This document shows positions 34,368 through 41,577 of a stretch of 64,000 nt of DNA, piece after piece (the stretch's first letter is position 1; the number at the start of each line of letters is the position of its first letter). Below the pieces are notes generated by a model. It saw only the letters and a list, made by a program, of their open reading frames with translations, searched no databases and was not told the origin of the DNA. Made by a program: the position numbers and the translations under genes. This stretch comes from DATMER01 sp963741305 (GTDB lineage Bacteria; Acidobacteriota; Thermoanaerobaculia; Multivoradales; UBA5704), in NCBI GenBank assembly GCA_963741305.1, contig CAVUHL010000003.1, positions 2,914,001-2,978,000 of the forward strand, in the 5' to 3' direction.

Positions 34368-34609
34368 TTCGCGTTCCTCTCCATCCGGGACAAGCGCACG
34401 CTCCGGGTGGCACCTTGGGCGACCCGCCCTACGCTTCGGCAACCTCGCCGGATATGGACGGACTCTGGACCGCCCGGGCTCCGGAAGACCGCTTCAGACA
34501 CGCGCCAGCATCAATGGGACGATTATATACCGATGCCGGCTCCGGGAGTATGGAGAGATACACGCTTTGCGAGACCATTCGAGAGCCCCGCCTCTTCGCA
34601 GCGGCGTAA

Positions 34610-34638
34610 ATACTAGAGGATAAAGGCCGCTCTGTCAA
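34610..34638 (-). promoter_or_regulatory. Strong promoter upstream of spoVG
   Basis: On the minus strand a perfect TTGACA (34633-34638) and TAGTAT (34610-34615) are separated by 17 bases. It sits immediately past the LolB-like gene stop. Transcription would begin near 34603, leaving a leader of about 235 bases before spoVG. In that leader I see a second TATAAT (34522-34527) with a poor -35, and no tRNA or recognised riboswitch. Confidence 0.75.
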
Positions 34639-34649
34639 CTGGCCGGTCT

Positions 34650-35411
34650 TCAGCGGGGTGGGTACAGATCGCGGCACGGCGCCTCCCGGTAGCCCGCGGG
34701 CGGCTTCAGGGCGGCCGGTTCCTGCTTGAGGTCCTCGTGCACGGTCTCCCGCCAGCGCACCTGGATGCCCCGCGTGCGGTCCGAAAGGTAGGCCCAGTTG
34801 TCCCGGCGGTTGAACCAGACGGTCGGCTGCTCCTGGTCCCAGAGCCGCCAGCCTTCGACCCGGCCGCCGGCGCTCACTTCCGCGGCCCAGCGCCGGCCGA
34901 TCTCGTCGCGGTACTCGACCTGCTTGCCTTTGCGCTCCGGCTCCGCCTCGACGGAGGGCTCGGCCGGCACCCGCCCCATGAGCAGGGAGGGCAGCGACAG
35001 CAGGGGGAACGGTCCGAGGGCGATCCCGGAGACGTCGAAGCTGCCCTCGAAGGAGCAGGTGGCCTTGCTGCGGTGGTCGATCCAGACTCCCTGCTCCGCG
35101 GTGACGTCGAGCGCCCAGAGCGACCGCCCCACGGGGTCTCCAGCCACGATCTGGTAGCGCAGCGGCGTGGCCAGCCGCAGGGTCACGCTGAACGACCCCT
35201 CTCCCTCAGGGCCTGAGTAGTGCGCCCGGAAAAGGCGTTGCGTACCGTAGGCGTCCTCGGGGATCAGCCAGGGAGGGGTGGTGTCGTTGGATTGGGGCCT
35301 GACCTTCGCGCCAGTGCTGGCGCAGGCGGTCAGGAGGAGCGCCAGGAGAACGAGAGAAAGATCACTCTTGCAGCCGTTCCAGCTTGCGCTGCACCTGCTC
35401 CGCGTTGTCAT
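34650..35411 (-). CDS. LolB-like outer-membrane lipoprotein
   Basis: The start is placed at ATG 35409-35411, giving 253 residues and a 50-base overlap with the TPR gene. No nearer in-frame ATG, GTG or TTG precedes the signal. The signal SLVLLALLLTAC places the lipid-attachment Cys near residue 30. The body has the LolB/DUF4292 pattern of a beta half-barrel (AHYSGPEGEGSFSVTLRLATPLRYQIVAGD; GRRWAAEVSAGGRVEGWRLWDQEQP). LolB inserts lipoproteins into the outer membrane; sequence identity to true LolB looks low, so the exact role is uncertain. The TPR-LolB pairing is typical of this neighbourhood in Gram-negative phyla. Confidence 0.7.
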   Translation of the reverse strand: MTTRSRCSASWNGCKSDLSLVLLALLLTACASTGAKVRPQSNDTTPPWLIPEDAYGTQRLFRAHYSGPEGEGSFSVTLRLATPLRYQIVAGDPVGRSLWALDVTAEQGVWIDHRSKATCSFEGSFDVSGIALGPFPLLSLPSLLMGRVPAEPSVEAEPERKGKQVEYRDEIGRRWAAEVSAGGRVEGWRLWDQEQPTVWFNRRDNWAYLSDRTRGIQVRWRETVHEDLKQEPAALKPPAGYREAPCRDLYPPR

Positions 35412-37377
35412 CCGCCAGCTCGAGCGCCCGCCGGTACGCCTCACGCGCCCTCTCTTTCTGCCCCAGCGCCACATACACATCCCCCAGATGCTCCTGCAAC
35501 GTCGCGTCGGCAGGCTCCAGCCTCACGGCCCTTTCCAGGATGTCGCGCGCCTGCTCGTGACGGCCGAGCTGATAGTAGGTCCAGCCCAAAGAATCGACGT
35601 ACGAACCGTTGTCCGGCTCCAGCGCCACGGCGCGGCCCACCAGCGACAGGGCCTCCTCGAGGTTCTCGCCCGTCTCGGCATAGGTGTAGCCGAGGTAGTT
35701 CAGGGCGGCGTGGAAATCGGGATCGAGCTCCAGGACACGGCGGAACTCGGTCACCGCCTTGCCGCGCTGCTCCGTGCGCTCGTAGGCGACGCCGAGCAGG
35801 AAACCGGCCGCGATCGAGTCCTTCTGCTTCGCGGCCAGCCGCTCCAGCACCGGGATCGACTCCTGGTAGCGGTCCAGCCTCTGGTACGCCTGCGCGGCAG
35901 CCAGCGCGGACGGCAGGTCTCCCGACTCGGACAGCGAGCCCAGCAACCGGCGGCCTTCGCGCTCGTCGCCCGAGCGGAACAGCACCTCGGCCCGGCGGCT
36001 CTGGATGGCCGGCGACTCGCCCCCCTTTTCGAGGGCGGCATCCAGGGCGGCAAGCGCCTCGGCATGGCGGCCGGCGCCGACCAGGGCCTCGGTGCGCATC
36101 AGCAGGGTCTGGTTGCGCAGCGACTCGTCGGCAGGTGCCTGTCCCTGGGCGGCCTGTCCCTGGCCGAACTGCGCCAGGGCCTTCTCGGCCTGGTCCCACT
36201 CCTTGGCATCGAGGTGCGCCTGCACCAGCTCCATGCGCACGTCGCGCTCGTCGTCTGCCTTCCCCTCCTTGGCCAGGCGCTCGGCCAGCTCGAAGAGCAG
36301 CTTCGCGGCATCGGGCCGGCGCCCTTCCCGCTGCATCACCCGGGCGACCGTGAGGGCGAGGGGGACGTTGTCCGGCTGTGCCACGCGGAGCGGGTCGAGC
36401 AGGTCCAGGGCTTCGCTGTGCCGCCCCTCGGCCGTGAACACGAGCCCCTTGACCAGCGAGAGGAAGGGCCGGTCCGGTCCGGTTTCCCCCTGAGCGCCGA
36501 GGAGGGCGTCCGCGGTCTCCAGGGCGGCCTTCAGCTCGCCCGTGCGGTAGAGCTCCCAGGCGAGCTGGCGGCGCAACCGCGCCTCTTCGCGCACCGGCTC
36601 CGGAGCGCCGCGCAGGGTGTCGACCGCGGAGCGGTGATCGCCGCGCTGGCTCTGCAGCTCGACCAGGGTGAGCCGGGCCTCCAGCGAGCCGGGATCGAAG
36701 CCGAGGATGTCGCCGAGCACCTTTTCGGCCTCGGCCGACTTTTCCGCCCGCAACAGCGCTTCCACCAGCAGGGCGTAGGCCATGCGCTGCTGGGGCAGCC
36801 GCGTGACGAGGTCGCGCAGGACCTCGGCCGCCTTCTCGGGCTGGCGCTGGTCCATGTAGATCTGGCCCAGGGTGAGGGCCGCCTGCGGATCCTCGGGATC
36901 GCGCTTGCGTACCGTCTCCAGCGCCTCCTGGGCGGTGGCGAGCGCCGCGGGGTCCTGGGCGGAGAGCTCGAGGTAGACCTCGCCCACGGCGCGCAGCACA
37001 TCGAGGTTGTCCGGCGAGATCTCCCGCGCCTTGCCCAGCGTCTCGGCGGCGCGCTGGAGGTACTCTTCGCGGACGCCGGGAGCGCGCGAGTACTGCGCCA
37101 GGCGCGCCAGGAGCTGGCCGTGCTCCAGGCGCACGTAGGGCGAGTCGGGAGCCAGGCGCTCGGCCTCCTGGTAGGCGGTCAGCGCCTCGGGCAGCGAGCC
37201 CTCCACCGATAGCAGCTTGGCCAGGGCAAACTGATATGCTGCCGTCGATTGAGGCTCCGACAGAGAAACGGGCGCAGGAGGGCTCACCGGCTGCGGAATC
37301 TGCGCAGCCACTGCCTGGCAGACCAGGAGCTGGCAGGACAGCAGGGCGATCGGGAGCGCGATAGAGAAATCCTTCAC
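35362..37377 (-). CDS. Secreted tetratricopeptide-repeat protein
   Basis: The 671-residue product has a signal peptide (MKDFSIALPIALLSCQLLVCQAVA) and consists almost wholly of TPR units from residue 45 onward. Clear examples are ALTAYQEAERLAPDSPYVRLEHG, ALTLGQIYMDQRQPEKAAEVL, and the C-terminal pair AVALEPDNGSYVDSLGWTYYQLG and AVRLEPADATLQEHLGDVYVALG. It probably scaffolds proteins in the periplasm. It is upstream of the LolB-like gene with overlapping frames, so the two likely work together at the outer membrane. Confidence 0.88.
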   Translation of the reverse strand: MKDFSIALPIALLSCQLLVCQAVAAQIPQPVSPPAPVSLSEPQSTAAYQFALAKLLSVEGSLPEALTAYQEAERLAPDSPYVRLEHGQLLARLAQYSRAPGVREEYLQRAAETLGKAREISPDNLDVLRAVGEVYLELSAQDPAALATAQEALETVRKRDPEDPQAALTLGQIYMDQRQPEKAAEVLRDLVTRLPQQRMAYALLVEALLRAEKSAEAEKVLGDILGFDPGSLEARLTLVELQSQRGDHRSAVDTLRGAPEPVREEARLRRQLAWELYRTGELKAALETADALLGAQGETGPDRPFLSLVKGLVFTAEGRHSEALDLLDPLRVAQPDNVPLALTVARVMQREGRRPDAAKLLFELAERLAKEGKADDERDVRMELVQAHLDAKEWDQAEKALAQFGQGQAAQGQAPADESLRNQTLLMRTEALVGAGRHAEALAALDAALEKGGESPAIQSRRAEVLFRSGDEREGRRLLGSLSESGDLPSALAAAQAYQRLDRYQESIPVLERLAAKQKDSIAAGFLLGVAYERTEQRGKAVTEFRRVLELDPDFHAALNYLGYTYAETGENLEEALSLVGRAVALEPDNGSYVDSLGWTYYQLGRHEQARDILERAVRLEPADATLQEHLGDVYVALGQKERAREAYRRALELADDNAEQVQRKLERLQE

Positions 37378-37407
37378 AGCACGCAGGATATCAGCGGCGG
37401 GAGCCGC

Positions 37408-37437
37408 TTTACAAGGCCGCCGGGCCGCCTCTATAAT
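37408..37437 (+). promoter_or_regulatory. Promoter for the MshEN-domain gene
   Basis: TTTACA (37408-37413) and a perfect TATAAT (37432-37437) are 18 bases apart, in the divergent space between the TPR gene and the gene at 37526. Transcription would start near 37444, leaving a leader of about 80 bases. Confidence 0.65.
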
Positions 37438-37525
37438 GACGCCTTATCAGTTAAGTTGCCTAAGATGAACAGGTTAGAAGCAAGCGGATCGAAGAGGCAG
37501 AGAGGATAGCGCAGGCTTTTCACGC

Positions 37526-38773
37526 ATGGGCAAGCTCGGACAGCTCCTCGTAGCGCGCGGCTGGATCACGGTCCAGCAGCTCAACCGCGCCCTGACGACT
37601 CAGCAGGTGGTCGGCGGCCGCCTTGGCACCTGCCTCATCGAGATGGATTCCATCACCGAGGACAACCTCCTCAAGGGCCTCTCGGAGCAGCACGGCGTGC
37701 CCACGGTCAGCCTGGACGACCTGCGCGGCATCCCCGAAGAGGTGATCGCCCTCCTCCCTGACAAGCTCGCCCGCCGCTGCCGCGCCGTCCCCTTCCGCGT
37801 CGTGGGCTCCCGGCTGGACGTGGCCATGCTCGAGCCGCGCAACCTGGCCCTCCAGGACGAAATCGCCTTCGCCTCGGGCAAGCGGGTCATGGTCCACGTG
37901 GCCCACGAGGTGCGGATCATGGAGGCGTTGGAGCGCTACTACCGCGAGGAGTCCTCGTCGCGGTTCAGCATGCTGGCGGAGCGCCTGACCCGCGCCCGCT
38001 ACCTCTGGGACCGCGACAAGCAGCCCGAGCCGCCGAAAGCCGCGGACGAGCTGGGCCGGCTGCCTCCGATGGTCCGGCCGGCGATCCAGCGTCAGGCCGC
38101 CCCGGCGGCCCCGGCACCGGTTGCCGCTCCCCCACCGGCGCCCGCGGCGGCACCTGCGCCTCGACCGCCATCGATCCAGACCGTCTCGATGACCGAGGAG
38201 GAGAGGGTGGCGCTGAGCGTCCTCTCCAAGCCCGAGGCGGCTGCCCCGCCCCTCCCCACCCTGGCCTCGATCGACGAGGTGGAGGCGGCGTTCACCCGCA
38301 CCCACGACCGCGAGGAGGTGGCGCGGATCGCGCTGAGCTTCCTCGCCCGCAATTACCGCCGCGCGGCCCTGTTCCAGGTCGGCAAGGACAAGGTCTCCGC
38401 CTGGATGGGCCAGGGCGAGCTCGACCTCCCGATCTTCCAGAAGTTCACCGTCAGCCACGACCAGCCGTCCCTGTTCATGAACCTGCGCAACGGCAGCAGC
38501 CTGCACTTCGGCCCACTGCCGCCGATGCCGGCCCACCGGGAGCTCGCCCGCGCCTGGGGCGGCGAGCTGCCCAGGGATGCCGTGGCGCTGCCGGTGCGCA
38601 TCAACGACCGCATGGTGGCCGTGCTCTACGCGGACGGCGGGCTCAAGGCGGTCAAGACCACCGCCGGCATGGGCGGGATCGACCTCCCCCACCTGCAGCG
38701 CCTCGCCGCCGCGACCGGCTCGGCCCTGGAGCGTTGTATCCTTCACAGGAAACGCGCCGAGGCGAAGTCGTGA
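37526..38773 (+). CDS. Stand-alone MshEN (GspE N-terminal) domain protein
   Basis: The 415-residue product opens with a type II secretion/type IV pilus ATPase N-terminal domain (MGKLGQLLVARGWITVQQLNRALTTQQ; GRLGTCLIEMDSITEDNLLKGLSEQHGVP; IPEEVIALLPDKLARR). MshEN domains bind cyclic di-GMP through an RxGxxL-like repeat; GQLLVARG and GRLGTCLIE fit loosely. An Ala/Pro linker (about 180-230) leads to a C-terminal alpha/beta domain (about 240-405) with a GAF-like look (AVLYADGGLKAVKTTAGMGGIDLPHLQRLA). There is no ATPase domain, so it is probably a signalling adaptor rather than a motor. Confidence 0.75.
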   Translation: MGKLGQLLVARGWITVQQLNRALTTQQVVGGRLGTCLIEMDSITEDNLLKGLSEQHGVPTVSLDDLRGIPEEVIALLPDKLARRCRAVPFRVVGSRLDVAMLEPRNLALQDEIAFASGKRVMVHVAHEVRIMEALERYYREESSSRFSMLAERLTRARYLWDRDKQPEPPKAADELGRLPPMVRPAIQRQAAPAAPAPVAAPPPAPAAAPAPRPPSIQTVSMTEEERVALSVLSKPEAAAPPLPTLASIDEVEAAFTRTHDREEVARIALSFLARNYRRAALFQVGKDKVSAWMGQGELDLPIFQKFTVSHDQPSLFMNLRNGSSLHFGPLPPMPAHRELARAWGGELPRDAVALPVRINDRMVAVLYADGGLKAVKTTAGMGGIDLPHLQRLAAATGSALERCILHRKRAEAKS

Positions 38774-38788
38774 AAGGTTTTGTTTCGT

Positions 38789-38817
38789 TGACACATGTAG
38801 GACCCATTGTTAGACTC
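38789..38817 (+). promoter_or_regulatory. Promoter for the HU gene
   Basis: A perfect TTGACA (38789-38794) and TAGACT (38812-38817) are 17 bases apart. The predicted start is near 38824, about 14 bases before the ATG, with a GGAG ribosome site between. Confidence 0.75.
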
Positions 38818-38837
38818 TGCGCCGCCTCGGAGCACTC

Positions 38838-39104
38838 ATGATCAAGTCGGATATCGTAGACCGCGTTGCGGAGATCACGGACGTACCCCGGGTGAAAGCC
38901 GCCCAGGCCGTGGATACCATCATCGACGCCATGAAGGACGCGCTCTGCGATGGCAAGCGCATCGAGCTCCGCGGGTTCGGAGTCTTTCAAGTGCGCGACC
39001 GCAAGAAGGGTGTGGGGCGCAACCCCAAGACCGGCGTCGAGGTGGCGATCTCCCCCGGCAAGACGGTCCGATTCAAGCCCGGCAAGGACCTGAAGAATCT
39101 CTGA
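38838..39104 (+). CDS. HU/IHF-family nucleoid protein
   Basis: The 88-residue product is a complete HU/IHF fold: MIKSDIVDRVAEITDVPRVKAAQAVDTII, then LCDGKRIELRGFGVFQVRDRKKGVGRNPKTG and the DNA-intercalating arm with its conserved Pro (RNPKTG), then VRFKPGKDLKNL. HU and IHF bend DNA and organise the chromosome. It is a plausible ligand for the phased 21-bp arrays found nearby, but nothing in the sequence proves that. Confidence 0.95.
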   Translation: MIKSDIVDRVAEITDVPRVKAAQAVDTIIDAMKDALCDGKRIELRGFGVFQVRDRKKGVGRNPKTGVEVAISPGKTVRFKPGKDLKNL

Positions 39105-39138
39105 AACAGAGGGACCGCGGCCCATTGGCCCGACGCTG

Positions 39139-40200
39139 GTGCCTGAGCTGCTGCCCTCGCACGGCTACGCCCCCGCCTCCTGGACACCGCCCCCGCCGTC
39201 ACCTCCGTCGGAATACCAGCCGCGCTGGTTCCTGGCCTTCACCCTCTTCGCCCTGACCTTCCTCTGCACCACGACCCTCGGGCCGGTCTTCTGGGCAATG
39301 ACCCGGACCGACGTCCTCACTCCCCACGAGCCGCTCCTCACCCCCACGCTGGCGGCGGCCGTCTGGACCGATCCCGAGATGCTCGAGCTCGGCCTCTCCT
39401 TCTCGGTTCCAGCCCTGTTGATCCTGCTGGCGCATGAGCTGGGGCACTATGTGGCCTGCCGGCGCTACCGCCTGCCCGCGACGCTGCCCTACTTCATCCC
39501 CCTTCCGACCATGCTGGGGACGCTCGGCGCGTTCATCCGCATCCGCGCTCCGCTGCGCGACCGCCGGGAGCTGTTCGACGTGGGCGTCGCCGGCCCGATC
39601 GCCGGCTTCGTGATGCTGATCCCGTTCCTGATCTACGGAGTCGCCCAATCGGAGCCCGCGCAGCTGCAGCTCCGTCCGGGCGAGATCATCTTCCTGCCCG
39701 GGGAGAGCCTGGCCGTCGACCTGGTAGGCCGGGCCTTCCATGGACCCTTGGGGGAGGGAATGGTCCTGAACCTCCATCCCTTCGCCCTGGCGGCCTGGTT
39801 CGGGCTCCTGGCCACCTCGATCAACCTCATCCCTCTCGGGCAGCTCGACGGCGGGCACATCCTTTACGCCCTGTCCCGGCGCTGGCAGCGGCGGCTGGCC
39901 CCGCTGGTCTGGATCGGGCTCGCGGCGGCCGGCTTCCTCTGGCCTGGATGGTGGGTCTGGTGCGTGCTGTCGCTGGTGTTCGGCATCTTCCATCCCCGGC
40001 TTCAGAACGAGGCCCTGCCGCTCACCCGGGGGCGCAAGCTCCTCGCCGCCACGGCCCTCGCGATCCTCATCCTCTCCTTCATGCCTCGGGGGCTCGCCCA
40101 GGTGGGGGCTTTCGACGCGCCAAGGCCATCCGGGGAATGGGTTCAGAAGTCCACGACGAAGGTGACCGGCCCGTCGTTGACCAACGACACCTCCATGTAG
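39139..40200 (+). CDS. Site-2 protease family (M50) integral membrane peptidase
   Basis: The product has 353 residues from a GTG start. The zinc motif HELGH lies in a membrane helix (near residue 100, LLILLAHELGHYVACRRY), and the third ligand is in LDGGH (near 237, LIPLGQLDGGHILYAL). About seven hydrophobic helices are visible, with no PDZ domain. The FIPLPTMLGTLGAFIRIRAPLRDRRELFDVGVAGPIAGF stretch is typical of the short S2P branch found in plants and bacteria. Such proteases cut membrane-bound regulators. The 3' end overlaps the convergent dtd gene by 58 bases. Confidence 0.9.
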   Translation: MPELLPSHGYAPASWTPPPPSPPSEYQPRWFLAFTLFALTFLCTTTLGPVFWAMTRTDVLTPHEPLLTPTLAAAVWTDPEMLELGLSFSVPALLILLAHELGHYVACRRYRLPATLPYFIPLPTMLGTLGAFIRIRAPLRDRRELFDVGVAGPIAGFVMLIPFLIYGVAQSEPAQLQLRPGEIIFLPGESLAVDLVGRAFHGPLGEGMVLNLHPFALAAWFGLLATSINLIPLGQLDGGHILYALSRRWQRRLAPLVWIGLAAAGFLWPGWWVWCVLSLVFGIFHPRLQNEALPLTRGRKLLAATALAILILSFMPRGLAQVGAFDAPRPSGEWVQKSTTKVTGPSLTNDTSM

Positions 40201-40580
40201 GCCTGGAAGCGCCCGGTCTCCACCCGGAAGCCCCGGCTCCGCAGATCCGCCACCAGTGCCTCGACGAGCGGCGCGGCTTCTTCAGGAGGCGCGGCATTGT
40301 CGAAGGACGGCCGCCGTCCCCGGGCCAGCGATCCCGCCAGGGTAAATTGGGAGACCACCAGGAACGCCCCCCTGGCCGCGGCCACGTCGAGGTTCATCTT
40401 TCCAGCCTCGTCCCCGAACACCCGCAGGCCGGCCAGCTTCTCCGCCGCGGCGCGCACCTTATCGATTCCGTCGCCCTTCTCCACCCCGGCGAGGACGAGA
40501 AGACCACGGCCGATCTCCCCGATGATTCCTCCTTCGACCCGCACCGCCGCCGAGCTCACCCTCTGAATGACCAGTCGCAT
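40143..40580 (-). CDS. dtd: D-aminoacyl-tRNA deacylase
   Basis: The 145-residue product frees D-amino acids (and Gly mischarged on tRNA-Ala) from tRNA. The two cross-subunit motifs are present: SQFTLAG (family SQxTL) and NDGPVTF (family NxGPxT). The N-terminus MRLVIQRVSSAAVRVEG and the motif MNLDVAAARGAFLVVSQ are standard. The convergent end overlaps the site-2 protease gene by 58 bases, and the gene diverges from ssb. Confidence 0.96.
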   Translation of the reverse strand: MRLVIQRVSSAAVRVEGGIIGEIGRGLLVLAGVEKGDGIDKVRAAAEKLAGLRVFGDEAGKMNLDVAAARGAFLVVSQFTLAGSLARGRRPSFDNAAPPEEAAPLVEALVADLRSRGFRVETGRFQAYMEVSLVNDGPVTFVVDF

Positions 40581-40670
40581 CTTCCCGCCCCTTTTTCTCC
40601 GCCTTGCGGACCTCTCCCATCCGGCCGCGTGTGATAGCGTAGCCGGTCAAAATCGGGGAGGATTCGGAGC

Positions 40671-41123
40671 ATGTTGAACAAAGTCATCCTGATCGGCAAC
40701 CTCGGCAAGGACCCCGAGGTGCGGTCCCTGCCTTCGGGTCAGCCGGTCGCGACCTGGACGATGGCCACGAGCCGGCGCTGGCGCGACAAGAACGGGCAGA
40801 AGCAGGAGCAGACGGAGTGGCACCAGATCGTCTGCTTCGGCAAGCAGGCGGAGATCGCCGGCCAGTACCTGACCAAGGGCAAGCAGATCTACGTCGAGGG
40901 CCGCATCCAGACCCGCTCCTGGGACGACAGGAACAGCGGCGAGAAGAAGTACCGCACCGAGATCATCTGCGACAACTTCCAGATGCTCGGCCAGCGCGGC
41001 GGCGACTTCGAAGGCTCCGACCGCCAGGGCGCCCAGTCCGGTCCCACCTATGACGAGGGGAGCTACGGCGGCGGCGGTGGCGGCGGCGGCGCGGACATCG
41101 AGGACGACGACATTCCGTTCTAG
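40671..41123 (+). CDS. ssb: Single-stranded DNA-binding protein
   Basis: The 150-residue product starts behind GGGGAGGA. The OB fold covers residues 1-108 (MLNKVILIGNLGKDPEVRSLPSGQPVATWTMATSRRW; TEWHQIVCFGKQAEIAGQYLTKGKQIYVEGRI). A Gly-rich linker precedes the acidic tip DIEDDDIPF that recruits repair and replication partners. It is separated from the ribosomal operon where ssb often resides. Repeat array 3 begins 27 bases downstream. Confidence 0.97.
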   Translation: MLNKVILIGNLGKDPEVRSLPSGQPVATWTMATSRRWRDKNGQKQEQTEWHQIVCFGKQAEIAGQYLTKGKQIYVEGRIQTRSWDDRNSGEKKYRTEIICDNFQMLGQRGGDFEGSDRQGAQSGPTYDEGSYGGGGGGGGADIEDDDIPF

Positions 41124-41149
41124 GCCCTCCCCTGTTTTCCAGGCCCCCA

Positions 41150-41547
41150 AGCTCCAGCGGGGGACGCGCGGGCTCGGGCGGCGGCGGCCCGAGCTCCAGC
41201 GCGTCGTCGCGAAGCTCCAGCGGCTGCGACCGTGCTCCGGCGGCTCCCGCCGAGGGCCGGGCGGCTGCCGCGCAGGGTCTTGCACGAGCCGCCCGGGGTC
41301 GAGCGGCGGCGGCTGACCCTCCAGCGGCAACGCTCGGGCGTGGTGGGCACCGGCTGGAGGCCGGGTGGCAGCGTCTGGAGGCCGGGCGAAACGTGACGGA
41401 GCTCGAGCGGCAGCGTCTGGAGGCCGGGGGAAACGCGCTGGAGGTCGAGCGCATCCGCTGGAGGTCGAGCGGCACCCTGTCGCGCTCGAGCGGAACCCTC
41501 TGGGGCTCGGGTGAGACGCGCTGGCGGTCGAGCGATGCTCGCCGCGG
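41150..41547. repeat. 21-bp-period degenerate tandem array 3
   Basis: About nineteen units follow a 21-base period (41150, 41171, 41192, 41213, 41234 and on to 41527) with one 20-base step at 41444. The first half carries the core AGCTCCAGCGG and the second half the related CTGGAGGTCGAGCG in mirror orientation, so the array flips direction near 41340. Divergence between units is higher than in array 2. The array fills the gap between ssb and the first Asp-box gene and stays open on the minus strand for its whole length. Confidence 0.85.
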
Positions 41548-41577
41548 CTCGCCCGTATATCCTTCGGAGACAATCTC

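Noticed and set aside
34368..34602. A second tRNA ahead of spoVG
   Set aside because: No T-arm GGTTCGAATCC-type sequence or cloverleaf can be formed there.
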